64,000 nucleotides of DNA from Paenibacillus_D sp047238105 (GCF_047238105.1 NZ_JBDFMD010000001.1:4402001-4466000), one strand, 5' to 3'. Counted from the stretch's first letter, positions 42,241-51,656 are shown. The notes: generated by a model not told the origin, from the letters alone. Program-made: numbers and translations.

Positions 42241-42753
42241 ATGTTATGCCAGGAATGTGAAACGAAGCAAGCCACCCTTCATTTCACAAAGATTGTCAAC
42301 GGCGAGAAAACCGAGTTTCACATCTGTGAGTCGTGTGCCCGCGAGAAGGGCGAAGGCATCCCCGGTACAGCCAACGGGTTCTCCATACACAGTCTGTTGT
42401 CCGGCTTGCTGGAGTTTGAGCCTTCTGCCGGTCTGGGGCCGAAGCCGCAGACGATTCGCTGCGACGAATGCGGCCTGACGTATTCACAGTTCAGGAAAAT
42501 TGGCCGATTCGGCTGCAGCTCCTGCTACAAGCATTTCTCGGACCGTTTGGACCCGCTGTTCAAGCGAGTTCACGGCAACACGAGCCATGTCGGAAAGATT
42601 CCGAAGCGTTCCGGCGGACAGATCAAGTACAAGCGGGAAGTCGAGCAGTTGAAGAAGGAGCTTCACCAGCATGTGGAGCAGGAAGAATTCGAGCAGGCCG
42701 CCAGCATCAGGGATCAGATCCGAGAGCTCGAGAGCAAAATCACGGATATGTAG
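42241..42753 (+). CDS. mcsA: McsA, zinc-binding activator of the arginine kinase McsB
   Basis: 170 residues from ATG 42241 behind GAGAGGAGG. Four CXXC motifs bind zinc or heavy metals (CQEC, CESC, CDEC, CSSC), and the C-terminus carries a UVR-like coiled coil (LKKELHQHVEQEEFEQAASIRDQIRELE). McsA stimulates McsB and couples the operon to thiol and metal stress. It lies 28 bases after ctsR. Confidence 0.95.
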   Translation: MLCQECETKQATLHFTKIVNGEKTEFHICESCAREKGEGIPGTANGFSIHSLLSGLLEFEPSAGLGPKPQTIRCDECGLTYSQFRKIGRFGCSSCYKHFSDRLDPLFKRVHGNTSHVGKIPKRSGGQIKYKREVEQLKKELHQHVEQEEFEQAASIRDQIRELESKITDM

Positions 42754-42773
42754 CCAGGCGCATAATATACGAA

Positions 42774-42838
42774 GCTTACGAAGCGAGTTTCCTGCGGAAA
42801 CAAGCGAATGCTTACGAAGTAGTTTTCCTTCGGAAAAC
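42774..42838 (+). repeat. Tandem hairpin repeat between mcsA and mcsB
   Basis: Two related units, 42774-42801 and 42810-42838, each begin GCTTACGAAG and end in a small hairpin: GTTTCC-TGC-GGAAAC (42787-42801) and GTTTTCC-TTC-GGAAAAC (42822-42838). The second hairpin stops four bases before the mcsB ribosome site AGGAGG (42843-42848). Confidence 0.75.
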
Positions 42839-42855
42839 TTTCAGGAGGTGTGGGA

Positions 42856-43920
42856 ATGGAAAAGCGGCGATTCGCTCAGGAGGCGCTGAGCGAGTGGATG
42901 AGAGAGGATGGTCCGGACTCGGAGATCGTGATCAGCAGCCGGATTCGCATTGCCCGCAATCTCCGTCACCATCCGTTTCCGATGCTGGCGACCAACCAGC
43001 AGTCTCGGGAGGTGATGGAGAGGCTCATTGAAGTATCGCGGTCGGGGAGGCTGGGTGAGCTGGGCAGCTTCGAAACCTTTGCTCTTAGCGACCTGAGCGA
43101 GCTGGAGAAACGGGTGCTGGTAGAGAAGCATCTCATCAGCCCCAATCTGGCGAACGAATCGCGCGGCGGCGCGCTGGTGCTGAGCGGCAGCGAAGCGGTA
43201 AGCATCATGATCAATGAAGAAGATCATCTCCGCATCCAATGCCTGTCGCCTGGTTTCCAAATCAAGGAAGCCTGGCAGTTGGCCAGCGAGATTGACGATA
43301 TATACGAACAGCAGGTCGATTACGCATTCAGCGAACGCCGCGGTTACTTGACCAGCTGTCCAACCAACGTCGGTACAGGCATCCGCGCATCCATCATGAT
43401 GCATCTGCCGGCTCTGGTGCTTACCCAGCAGATCAGCCGCATCCTCTCAGCCATTACCCAGGTAGGGCTGGCCGTGAGAGGTCTGTACGGCGAGGGCAGC
43501 GAAGCGATCGGCAATCTGTTCCAGATCTCCAATCAGATCACGCTGGGCCAATCCGAGGACGAGATTATCGACAACTTGTACAGTGTCGCCAGGCAGATCA
43601 TCGAGCATGAGAAAGCGGCGCGGGAGCGGCTGACAGCCGAATCGCGGATCCGTATAGAGGATCGGGTGCACCGTTCATACGGCATCCTCTCGCATGCGAT
43701 GATCATGGACTCGAAAGAAGCAGCCCAGCGGTTGTCCGATGTCAGACTGGGGATTGATCTGGGACTGATTCAAAGTCTCTCTCCACAGGTAATGAATGAA
43801 TTAATGGTACTTACACAGCCTGGCTTCCTGCAGCAGGTGTTCGGCGAGCCGTTGAATACCGAAGAGCGGGATGTCCGGCGTGCTGAATTGATAAGACGGT
43901 ACTTGTCACCCAAAACCTAA
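42856..43920 (+). CDS. mcsB: Protein arginine kinase
   Basis: 354 residues from ATG 42856, seven bases after AGGAGG (the upstream in-frame GTG 42850 is too close). McsB phosphorylates arginines on misfolded proteins and CtsR, marking them for ClpC-ClpP. It is of the phosphagen-kinase fold: SSRIRIARNLRHHPFP for nucleotide binding, SCPTNVGTGIRAS in the active site and the LYGEGSEAIGN specificity loop. The unusual hairpin repeat directly upstream may tune its translation relative to mcsA. Confidence 0.97.
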   Translation: MEKRRFAQEALSEWMREDGPDSEIVISSRIRIARNLRHHPFPMLATNQQSREVMERLIEVSRSGRLGELGSFETFALSDLSELEKRVLVEKHLISPNLANESRGGALVLSGSEAVSIMINEEDHLRIQCLSPGFQIKEAWQLASEIDDIYEQQVDYAFSERRGYLTSCPTNVGTGIRASIMMHLPALVLTQQISRILSAITQVGLAVRGLYGEGSEAIGNLFQISNQITLGQSEDEIIDNLYSVARQIIEHEKAARERLTAESRIRIEDRVHRSYGILSHAMIMDSKEAAQRLSDVRLGIDLGLIQSLSPQVMNELMVLTQPGFLQQVFGEPLNTEERDVRRAELIRRYLSPKT

Positions 43921-43938
43921 GCACGGAGGTGTATGAAC

Positions 43939-46386
43939 ATGATGTTCGGAAGATTCACAGAACGCGCACAGAAAGTACTGGCGCTGGCTCAAGAGGAAGC
44001 GGTACGGCTCGGTCATAACAACATTGGTACAGAGCATATCCTGCTCGGTCTGATCCGCGAGGGCGAAGGGATCGCAGCGAAGGCTCTGATCGGCCTGGGA
44101 CTCGGCCTGGAGAAAATCCAGGACGAAGTCGAATCCCTGATCGGCCGCGGCCAGGAGCAGCCGACCAATATCGCCTATACGCCACGGGCCAAAAAAGTCA
44201 TCGAGCTGTCGATGGATGAAGCCCGCAAGCTGGGACATACTTATGTCGGTACAGAGCATATCCTGCTCGGTCTGATCCGCGAAGGAGAAGGGGTAGCAGC
44301 TCGTGTTCTTAACAACCTAGGCATCAGCCTGAACAAGGCCCGCCAGCAGGTGCTGCAGCTGCTCGGCAGCAGCGAAGCCGTCTCCAGCAGCCATGGTACG
44401 CCTACTAATGTAAGCACGCCTACTCTAGACGGTCTGGCCCGTGATCTGACGGCAATCGCTCGCGACGGCAACCTGGATCCGGTGATCGGCCGCAGCAAGG
44501 AGATCGAGCGCGTCATCCAGGTGCTCAGCCGCCGGACGAAGAACAACCCAGTGCTGATCGGTGAGCCAGGCGTAGGTAAGACCGCGATTGCGGAAGGTCT
44601 GGCACAGAAGATCATCGCCAATGAGATCCCGGAGACGCTGCGCGACAAGCGGGTTATGACGCTCGATATGGGCTCAGTTGTGGCAGGTACGAAGTACCGT
44701 GGCGAATTCGAGGATCGTCTCAAAAAAATCATGGATGAAATCCGCCAAGCGAACAATATCATCCTTTTCATTGATGAGCTGCATACGCTGATCGGCGCAG
44801 GCGGGGCGGAGGGCGCGATCGACGCCTCCAACATCCTGAAGCCATCGCTGGCACGCGGCGAGCTGCAGTGCATCGGTGCAACGACACTGGATGAGTATCG
44901 CAAATACATCGAAAAAGACGCTGCGCTGGAGCGCCGTTTCCAACCGATCACGGTGGATCAGCCATCGCCGGAAGAAGCTGTACAAATTCTCCATGGCCTG
45001 CGTGACCGCTACGAGGCGCATCACCGGGTCAAAATTACCGACGATGCGATCGAGCAGGCCGTCAAGCTGTCGGACCGTTACATCACCGACCGTTTCCTGC
45101 CTGACAAAGCGATCGATCTGATCGACGAAGCCAGCTCCAAGGTGCGGCTGCATTCCTATACGGTACCGCCAAATCTCAAGCAGTTGGAGAACCGTCTGGA
45201 CGATATCCGCAAGGAAAAGGACTCGGCCGTACAAAGCCAGGAGTTTGAGAAAGCTGCTGCGCTGCGCGATACGGAGCAGAAAATCCGTGAAGAGCTCGAC
45301 GTCACGAAGAATCAGTGGAAGGAAAAGCAGGGCCGCACAGACTCTGAGGTAACGCCGGAGGATATCGCACAGGTCGTCGCGAGCTGGACCGGCATCCCGG
45401 TCAGCAAGCTGGCTGAAGAGGAGTCCGAGCGCCTGCTCAAAATGGAGGAAATCCTCCACAGCCGGGTCATCGGCCAGAGTGAGGCTGTCAAAGCGGTCTC
45501 CCGGGCGGTACGCCGCTCGCGTGCCGGACTGAAGGATCCGAAGCGTCCGATGGGCTCATTCATCTTCCTCGGCCCTACAGGTGTCGGTAAAACCGAGCTT
45601 GCCCGCGCACTTGCCGAAGCGATGTTCGGTGAAGAAAATGCTGTTATCCGCATCGACATGTCGGAATATATGGAGAAACACTCGACCTCTCGTCTGGTCG
45701 GCGCGCCTCCGGGGTATGTCGGCTATGAAGAAGGCGGCCAGCTCACGGAGAAGGTACGCCGCAAGCCATACTCTGTCGTCCTCCTCGATGAGATCGAGAA
45801 GGCGCATCCCGAGGTGTTCAACATCCTGCTGCAAGTGCTGGAGGATGGCCGCTTGACAGACTCCAAGGGTCGGGTCGTCGACTTCCGCAACACGCTGATC
45901 ATCATGACTTCCAACGTCGGGGCCGATCAGATCAAGCGCAATTCGACCCTGGGCTTTACGGCGGTCCATGATGCGGGACACGAGTTCAACCAGATGAAGG
46001 ACAAAGTGCTGGGCGAACTGAAGAAGAGCTTCCGTCCGGAGTTCCTGAACCGGATCGACGACACGATCGTCTTCCATTCGCTGGAGCAGGAGCATATCAA
46101 CGAGATCGTCTCGCTGATGTCCGAGGAGCTGCGCAAGCGTCTGCTGGAGCAGGAGGTAGCCTTCACGCTTACCGATAGCGCGAAGACGTTCCTGGCCAAG
46201 GAAGGCTTCGATCCGCAGTATGGCGCACGTCCGCTGCGCAGGGCCATCCAGAAGCATATCGAGGACCGCTTGTCCGAAGAATTGCTGATGGGCAACATCT
46301 CCAAAGGCGATTCCCTCACTATCGATGAGAAGGACGGCCAGCTGGTGGTCCTCAAGGAAAATGTGGAGCTGCAGCCACGGACGTAA
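43939..46386 (+). CDS. clpC: ATP-dependent Clp protease ATP-binding subunit ClpC
   Basis: 815 residues from ATG 43939, giving the family start MMFGRFTERAQKVLALAQEEA (split as MMFGRFTERAQ, KVLALAQEEA) and a nine-base gap from GGAGG; ATG 43933 is too close. ClpC is the hexameric unfoldase feeding ClpP. Two N-terminal Clp repeats, Walker A1 (GEPGVGKT) and Walker B1 (ILFIDELHT), a middle UVR-like coiled coil that binds adaptors, and a second AAA module with GPTGVGKT and VVLLDEIEKAHP are present. Last gene of the CtsR operon, 18 bases after mcsB. Confidence 0.97.
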   Translation: MMFGRFTERAQKVLALAQEEAVRLGHNNIGTEHILLGLIREGEGIAAKALIGLGLGLEKIQDEVESLIGRGQEQPTNIAYTPRAKKVIELSMDEARKLGHTYVGTEHILLGLIREGEGVAARVLNNLGISLNKARQQVLQLLGSSEAVSSSHGTPTNVSTPTLDGLARDLTAIARDGNLDPVIGRSKEIERVIQVLSRRTKNNPVLIGEPGVGKTAIAEGLAQKIIANEIPETLRDKRVMTLDMGSVVAGTKYRGEFEDRLKKIMDEIRQANNIILFIDELHTLIGAGGAEGAIDASNILKPSLARGELQCIGATTLDEYRKYIEKDAALERRFQPITVDQPSPEEAVQILHGLRDRYEAHHRVKITDDAIEQAVKLSDRYITDRFLPDKAIDLIDEASSKVRLHSYTVPPNLKQLENRLDDIRKEKDSAVQSQEFEKAAALRDTEQKIREELDVTKNQWKEKQGRTDSEVTPEDIAQVVASWTGIPVSKLAEEESERLLKMEEILHSRVIGQSEAVKAVSRAVRRSRAGLKDPKRPMGSFIFLGPTGVGKTELARALAEAMFGEENAVIRIDMSEYMEKHSTSRLVGAPPGYVGYEEGGQLTEKVRRKPYSVVLLDEIEKAHPEVFNILLQVLEDGRLTDSKGRVVDFRNTLIIMTSNVGADQIKRNSTLGFTAVHDAGHEFNQMKDKVLGELKKSFRPEFLNRIDDTIVFHSLEQEHINEIVSLMSEELRKRLLEQEVAFTLTDSAKTFLAKEGFDPQYGARPLRRAIQKHIEDRLSEELLMGNISKGDSLTIDEKDGQLVVLKENVELQPRT

Positions 46387-46403
46387 TCATAATACGAGCA
46401 TCA

Positions 46404-46442
46404 AAAAGCCCCAGTCTCGTTAGCGCGAGAACTGGGGCTTTT
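46404..46442. terminator. Bidirectional terminator between clpC and the universal stress gene
   Basis: AAAAGCCCCAGT (46404-46415) pairs with ACTGGGGCTTTT (46431-46442) around an inner CTCG/CGAG stem; it serves both convergent genes. Confidence 0.92.
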
Positions 46443-46445
46443 ACA

Positions 46446-46877
46446 TTACTTGAGGATATGGAGCGGCACCGTGGAATGCTTGACGATATAGTTGCTCACG
46501 CTGCCAAGGAACATCTCCTTGATGCCGCTAAGCCCGCGGCTGCCAAGTATAATCAGATCGATCTTCTTCTCCTCTGCCGTCTCGATGATGCGGCGCCCGG
46601 GGTCGCCCTGCAGGACCGTCACTTCAGCCTGGAGCTTGGCAGCGCTCAAGATGGATTGCGCCTCTGCTGCCAGATTATCTGCTTCCTGGGCAATGGCGAC
46701 CGAGTTCTCCACCGGTGGAGGGATCATCGCTTCGCCTACGATCAGCATCGGGATATCGAAGACATGGACGACTTCCAGGTTGGCATGCCAGGCCCGGGCC
46801 ATCTCGATGCCCGTCTTCAACGCCCGGATCGATTGCTCCGAGCCGTCGTACGCGACCAGAAGATTTTGATAAGCCAT
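46446..46877 (-). CDS. Universal stress protein, UspA family
   Basis: About 143 residues read leftward. The start at 46877 gives the family beginning AYQNLLVAYDGSEQS and a nine-base distance from GGGGG; ATG 46883 and TTG 46886 are closer alternatives. It is a single Usp domain with the ATP-binding pattern G-2x-G-9x-G(S/T) visible in LGSRGLSGIKEMFLGSVS. Universal stress proteins bind ATP or AMP and support survival in starvation and oxidative stress; a specific role cannot be given. It is convergent with clpC and shares its terminator. Confidence 0.93.
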   Translation of the reverse strand: MAYQNLLVAYDGSEQSIRALKTGIEMARAWHANLEVVHVFDIPMLIVGEAMIPPPVENSVAIAQEADNLAAEAQSILSAAKLQAEVTVLQGDPGRRIIETAEEKKIDLIILGSRGLSGIKEMFLGSVSNYIVKHSTVPLHILK

Positions 46878-46975
46878 CTTCATCAACCCCCATTATCGTT
46901 GGATTCCTTAGATTCTGTTTATTACCCGGCCCTTTAAGCGCTGAATCTCCGATTCTACTGGCAGATGTAGGAAAT

Positions 46976-47006
46976 ATCAAAAAAGACCATCCGCTAGGGA
47001 TGGTCT
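46976..47006 (-). terminator. Terminator of tRNA-Thr
   Basis: AGACCATCC (46984-46992) and GGATGGTCT (46998-47006) form a nine-pair stem; on the minus strand it is followed by a T-run, fitting the end of the tRNA-Thr transcript. Confidence 0.85.
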
Positions 47007-47063
47007 ACTATGTATGGTTTGCGAAACTAGCATCTTCGATTATGTAATCTGGAGCAGTTAAAA

Positions 47064-47139
<76 letters not shown>

Positions 47140-47165
47140 AAGAAATCTTGCAAACCCTAAGAAAG

Positions 47166-47195
47166 ATAATAGCATGGACTATATTAAACTGTCAA
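47166..47195 (-). promoter_or_regulatory. Promoter of tRNA-Thr
   Basis: On the minus strand TTGACA (47195-47190), 18 bases, TATTAT (47171-47166), about 26 bases before the tRNA. Confidence 0.65.
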
Positions 47196-47312
47196 CAGGT
47201 CAAATGAAAAAAATAAAGACGGCATCACTCTCTTCATTGGGATAACTTCATCACAGGCCGTTATTCGTCATCATACAATGCAGGGAAAGCAACTTGATGA
47301 GGAGGGTGCGCT

Positions 47313-48017
47313 ATGCCGGCTATTCTTAATTTTCCACCGGAGCTAATGACGGAGCATCGCAATTGGCATCATGCCAGGCACGAGATCGACACGAACAATC
47401 CGCCGCCGGGCTACGGCCTGGATTTCCTCCAGTTCCACCGACAGTACATCGCCAAAGCCAGACAATGGTATCTGCAGCAGGGATACGATCCGGCACTTAT
47501 CCAGCCGTGGGTGCTGCCGCCGGAAGCGATCCGGCAGTCGTCCTGCTACGACCTGGGGGCCGAGCAGCGGATCACGATGAACCCGCGGTCCTTTGCCAGT
47601 GCTGACGAACTGGGCCGCTTCATCGAAGCTTCCGGTCTGCACAATTGTATCCACCAACAATCGGCACGCTATTACAATGAGCCGGCGCTCAACAATCTCG
47701 ATATCGCGCCAGGCAGTACAGTATTCTATCAGATCCACGGCATGATCGACCGTTGGTATGCCCAGTGGGAGGCTGCGGCTGGCATGACGGGACCTTCTCG
47801 GAGCGGCTCCACCCCGGCCAGGCGAGCCAGCCCAGCGGCAGGTCAGGCGGCCAGACATAGAAAGTCCCGACCAAGCAGAGTCTTGCCTGTGAAGCCTGGT
47901 CAGGCACGCGGTGGACGCCGAACAGCCGCTTCGCGAGTGAAGCGGCTGCTGCAGCCCGGGACTCGACAGAATCCTGGTGTCCGCTCTGCCAGGCGCAGCC
48001 CTCCGGCCTCTAGGTAG
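47313..48017 (+). CDS. Divergent tyrosinase-like (type-3 copper) protein with basic C-terminal tail
   Basis: 234 residues from ATG 47313 behind GAGGAGGG. Residues 36-53 (GLDFLQFHRQYIAKARQW) resemble the CuA helix FLPWHRxYL; residues 110-114 (HNCIH) and 137-152 (VFYQIHGMIDRWYAQW) resemble the CuB pair HNxxH and DPxFWxHHxxIDRLW of tyrosinases. H15, H19, H20 and H23 could supply the remaining CuA ligands. The core is only about 155 residues, roughly half a Bacillus tyrosinase. Residues 158-234 hold 17 R, 3 K and no acidic residue. No signal peptide. The family assignment is by motif only; a spore-coat or DNA-associated oxidase is conceivable. The end overlaps the convergent mscL gene by 8 bases. 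Confidence 0.6.
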   Translation: MPAILNFPPELMTEHRNWHHARHEIDTNNPPPGYGLDFLQFHRQYIAKARQWYLQQGYDPALIQPWVLPPEAIRQSSCYDLGAEQRITMNPRSFASADELGRFIEASGLHNCIHQQSARYYNEPALNNLDIAPGSTVFYQIHGMIDRWYAQWEAAAGMTGPSRSGSTPARRASPAAGQAARHRKSRPSRVLPVKPGQARGGRRTAASRVKRLLQPGTRQNPGVRSARRSPPASR

Positions 48018-48504
48018 CCGATGTGCCGGTATTCATCAGCTGGGAGGTGCAATGCGCGCAGCGCGTGGCTTCAACCGGGATCGTAGACAGACAATACGTG
48101 CATTTCTTCTCAGTTGGAGCGGCCGGCGGCTCTTGTGGAGCATCCTCTTTGCGGCGCAGCGCATTGGCCGCTTTGACGATCAGGAACACACAAAATGCGA
48201 CGATCAAGAAATCGATGACCGTGGTGATGAACTGACCGTAAGCAATAACCGCGTGTCCTGCCTGCTGGGCCTCTGCCAGAGAAGTCACGGGCTGACCGTT
48301 CAGCAGCTTTTCGTCATCCAGATTGATGTAGAGATCGGCAAAATTCATGCCTCCGAGCACCTTGCCGATCGGCGGCATGATCAGGTCGTTGACGGCGGAA
48401 GTGACAATACTGCCAAAAGCCGAACCGATGATGATGCCTACGGCAAGATCGATCACATTGCCTTTTACTGCGAATTCTCTAAACTCCTGCACAATCTTTT
48501 TCAT
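48010..48504 (-). CDS. mscL: Large-conductance mechanosensitive channel with zinc-ribbon tail
   Basis: 164 residues read leftward from ATG 48504 behind AAGGAGACGAGGA. MscL opens under membrane tension to release solutes in hypo-osmotic shock. The N-terminal amphipathic helix and pore helix (EFAVKGNVIDLAVGIIIGSAFGSIV), periplasmic loop and second helix (FITTVIDFLIVAFCVFLIV) are standard. After the usual end of the protein a CXXC...CXXC zinc ribbon follows (KCTYCLST...RCAHCTS), lengthening it by about 30 residues over the Bacillus type. Such tails occur in other MscL proteins. Convergent with the tyrosinase-like gene. Confidence 0.95.
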   Translation of the reverse strand: MKKIVQEFREFAVKGNVIDLAVGIIIGSAFGSIVTSAVNDLIMPPIGKVLGGMNFADLYINLDDEKLLNGQPVTSLAEAQQAGHAVIAYGQFITTVIDFLIVAFCVFLIVKAANALRRKEDAPQEPPAAPTEKKCTYCLSTIPVEATRCAHCTSQLMNTGTSAT

Positions 48505-48690
48505 TCCTCGTCTCCTTCCTGTCCAAGCTAAGGATAAGTATAACCGATTTGCCCAGACTTTTCAGGTCCCCGTCCTGAAACATATTGTCGGTTTATGACG
48601 CGAAATCCCTTACTTAAAAAAGGGTTTTATGGTAAATTGTCGAATTTTAACAACGAACGGAATAGAATTAGCATGTGAATGAGGGACATC

Positions 48691-50458
48691 ATGGGTACGT
48701 ATTTAGAATCCGGTGAGCCATTCTTGCTGGCACTCGCGTTATCGATAGGGATATTGTCAGCTTATTCGCTTTTTTACATGATCAGCTATGTCCATGATCG
48801 CAGCATGATGCGGTGGTATGCCGCTCTGGGGGCAGCGGCGTTGTATGCCTTGGGCATGACGGTTATGCACCTCCTGATCCAGTTGTCCTCCGATCATCTC
48901 GTTAGCCTGGATTGGGGGATTGCGTCTGCCTACCTGGTCGCATTGCTGCTCGTCTTCATGTGCATCCGAGTTGCGCGTTCTGCGCGGGTCAAGCTCGCCC
49001 GCCTACTGGCCTGCAGTATGTTGATCACTCTGTCTCACTTGATCTTGCACTATTGGCAGCTGCTGTCAGCCTCCTCGGGGATATACTCTGCATCTAGTTC
49101 TGGCGGCAGCTGCGCTGCTGATCCACCTCGGAGGCAGCATGCTGGCGTACCGAGTCTACTGGCGGAACGAAGGGAGCAATCTGCTGCCGAGCGCAGTGCT
49201 GATGGGCAGCTCAGCGACCGTATTGCACATTCTCAGTGTCGAGGCGCTGACCATGGAGTACGACCATATCATGACGGCCGATCTGTTAAGTGATCAATTG
49301 CGTGTGCTAGCCGGCGGCATGGGGGTAGTGACGATGCTGATCCTCAGTGTATTTTTGATGATCGTGCTGATCCGCAAACGGCTCGGACAAGTCGACGAGC
49401 AGTACAAGCTGCTCGTGGAGAATTCGCTGGATATGATCGCGATCGTGCAAAAGGGCAATTGGGTATACATCAATCGTTCCGGTCTCAGGCTGCTGGAAGC
49501 CAATCATGCCAATGAACTGTTGGGGATGCCAGTATGGTCGAGGCTGCACAGCAGACATCATCTGGAGATGACCGAGCAGTTGATGATGGGACAAGAGAAG
49601 TCTGGCCGGATGCCGCAGGAACAGGAGTGGCTCAGTTTGAAGGGCAAGCCGCTGCATACCGAGGTCATCACTAATCCTACGCATCTGGGGGGACGCCCGG
49701 CGACACAGCTGATCGTACGGGATATCTCGGAGAGGAAGAAAAACGAAGAGCTCCTGATTAACTCAGAGAAGCTATATGTCGCGGGCGAGCTGGCAGCCGG
49801 CATCGCCCATGAGATCCGCAACCCGTTGACTTCCCTTAAAGGCTTCCTGCAGCTGATCTCGACAGGCCGTACAGACCAGGGACGGTATTATGACATCATG
49901 AAGTCAGAGCTGACCCGGATCGAGTCTATCGTGAGCGAACTGCTGATGTTGTCCAAGCCTCAGCTCGTCGAGCTGAAGTGCTGCGATGCCCGTCAGATTA
50001 TGAAAGAATCGTTGGCCATCCTTGCTCCGCAGGCCAACTTGTACAATATCATCTTCCAGGTCGATTACGGGGAGGCGCCACTCTGGCTGCGCTGTGTGGA
50101 GGATCAGATCAAGCAAGTGATGATCAATATTCTCAAAAATGCCATCGAGGTCATGCCAGAAGGAGGCATCATCCGAATTGCATGCACACTTGCGGATTCC
50201 CAGGTCCAGATCCGGATCGAAGACGAGGGGCCGGGTTTGAACGAGGAACAGCTGGCCAAAATGGGTCAGCCTTTCTACACGACCAAGGATCGCGGCACCG
50301 GTCTTGGACTTATGGTCAGTTACAAGATTATCGACAATCATAAAGGCAGCATCATCATGTCAAGCGAGGTAGGCTCGGGAACAGTCTGCGACATCCGGCT
50401 GCCCTATGCCTCGGAAGGCGCTGTGATGGCAGAGACGTTTGAGCCGGATAATAGCTGA
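48691..50458 (+). pseudogene. Sensor histidine kinase (PAS-HisKA-HATPase), frameshifted in the membrane domain
   Basis: Translation likely starts at ATG 48691 (ATG 48679 is possible). The first frame encodes membrane helices to about 49080, then loses hydrophobicity and stops at 49293. The next frame resumes the helices (GYTLHLVLAAAALLIHLGG) and continues through PAS (about 49400-49560), HisKA with AGIAHEIRNPLTSLKG, and the ATPase boxes NAIEVMPEGG, DEGPGL and GTGLGL. Deleting one G from GGGG at 49077-49080 joins both parts into one kinase of about 588 residues. The membrane part (GMTVMHLL, TVLHILSVEA) hints at MHYT-type repeats. It resembles sporulation kinases but has no linked regulator. 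Real mutation or homopolymer error. Confidence 0.8.
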
Positions 50459-50528
50459 AGGTCGGCTCCTGCTGCGTTCTGTGCTTTTTGGCCAGCATCG
50501 TCTATAATAAGCGCAGGAGGGGATCAAC

Positions 50529-51656
50529 ATGGCTGAAGCGCTCAAAAACATCTATCATTCAACTTTCTTATCACAGCTGGCCGCCCGGCTGCACAGCGCC
50601 TGGCCAGGCTTCGACGAGCAGCGCTTCTTGCGTCTGGTCTTCGTGGACAGCTGGGAAGAGAGTCCGCTCAAAACGAGGATGCGCATCATTACCCGAGCTT
50701 TGGGGGACTGCCTGCCTGAGCGGTATCCCGATGCGTTAGAGGTTCTATATAAGATCGACCGCGACTGCACGGGGCTGCCCTTTTTGATCTTCCCGGACTT
50801 CGTTGAGCAGTTCGGGAGAGCTCCCGAGCACTGGGAGCTCTCGATGACGGCATTGGCCCGGTTCACCAGGGGCTCGTCATCCGAGTTTGCCGTGCGGCCA
50901 TTCCTGCTCTCCGCGCCCGAGCGGATGATGCGGCAGATGACGATCTGGGCTCAGGATGCTGACGAGCACGTGCGGCGTCTCGCCAGCGAAGGCTGCCGTC
51001 CCCGCCTCCCCTGGGGACAAGCGCTGCCGATGTTCAAGCAGCAGCCTGCGCCGATCCTGCCGATCCTGGAGCAGCTCAAGCAGGACGAGTCATTGTACGT
51101 CCGCAAGAGCGTCGCCAACAATCTCAATGACATCGCCAAGGACAATCCGCAGGTTGTGCGGGATATCGCCCATCGCTGGCTGGGAACGCACCCGCATACC
51201 GACTGGATCGTCAGACACGGCTGCCGTACGCTGATCCGCCGAGACGATCCGCAGATTCTGGCCTTGTTCGGCTACAGCAGCGAGCAGGAAGGGCTCGTGG
51301 AGCAGGCGAAGCTGGAGCTGTCCGCACCGCAAGCCGCGATCGGCGAGCGGATAGAGCTGTCCTACGAGCTGCGGGTTCGCGCCGGCGGGCCGGTGAAGAT
51401 CCGCATCGAGTATGCGATCGGATTCGTCAAGGCCAACGGCAGAAGCTCGGAAAAACGATTCCTGCTCTCCGATCGCACGGTTGCGGGCGGGACCAGGCTA
51501 AGCGGCAGCCGCAGACATAATTGGGCCGATCTGACGACTCGCAAGCATTATCCGGGGAGCCACCGGATCCGGCTGCTCGTAGGCGGTATCGGCGTTGCCG
51601 AGGCTGTGCTCGAGCTGCATGCTCAGGGGGGCGTCAGCGGGGAACAGGGAAGATGA
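50529..51656 (+). CDS. DNA alkylation repair protein of the AlkC type with C-terminal Ig-like domain
   Basis: 375 residues from ATG 50529 behind GCAGGAGGGGATC. The first 250 residues are HEAT-like helical repeats with AlkC/AlkD features: ERYPDALEVLYKI, HWELSMTALARFTRGSSSEFAVRPFL, and WAQDADEHVRRLASEGCRPRLPWG, then DESLYVRKSVANNLNDIAKDNP. Residues about 270-365 form an Ig-like beta domain (RIELSYELRVRAGGPVKIRIEYAI), as seen in the longer AlkC subfamily. AlkC glycosylases remove methylated adenines from DNA. The stop overlaps the next start as ATGA, coupling it to a membrane exporter. Confidence 0.85.
   Translation: MAEALKNIYHSTFLSQLAARLHSAWPGFDEQRFLRLVFVDSWEESPLKTRMRIITRALGDCLPERYPDALEVLYKIDRDCTGLPFLIFPDFVEQFGRAPEHWELSMTALARFTRGSSSEFAVRPFLLSAPERMMRQMTIWAQDADEHVRRLASEGCRPRLPWGQALPMFKQQPAPILPILEQLKQDESLYVRKSVANNLNDIAKDNPQVVRDIAHRWLGTHPHTDWIVRHGCRTLIRRDDPQILALFGYSSEQEGLVEQAKLELSAPQAAIGERIELSYELRVRAGGPVKIRIEYAIGFVKANGRSSEKRFLLSDRTVAGGTRLSGSRRHNWADLTTRKHYPGSHRIRLLVGGIGVAEAVLELHAQGGVSGEQGR

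Noticed and set aside
46458..46937. 159-codon plus-strand frame opposite the universal stress gene
   Set aside because: The minus strand encodes a clear UspA domain.
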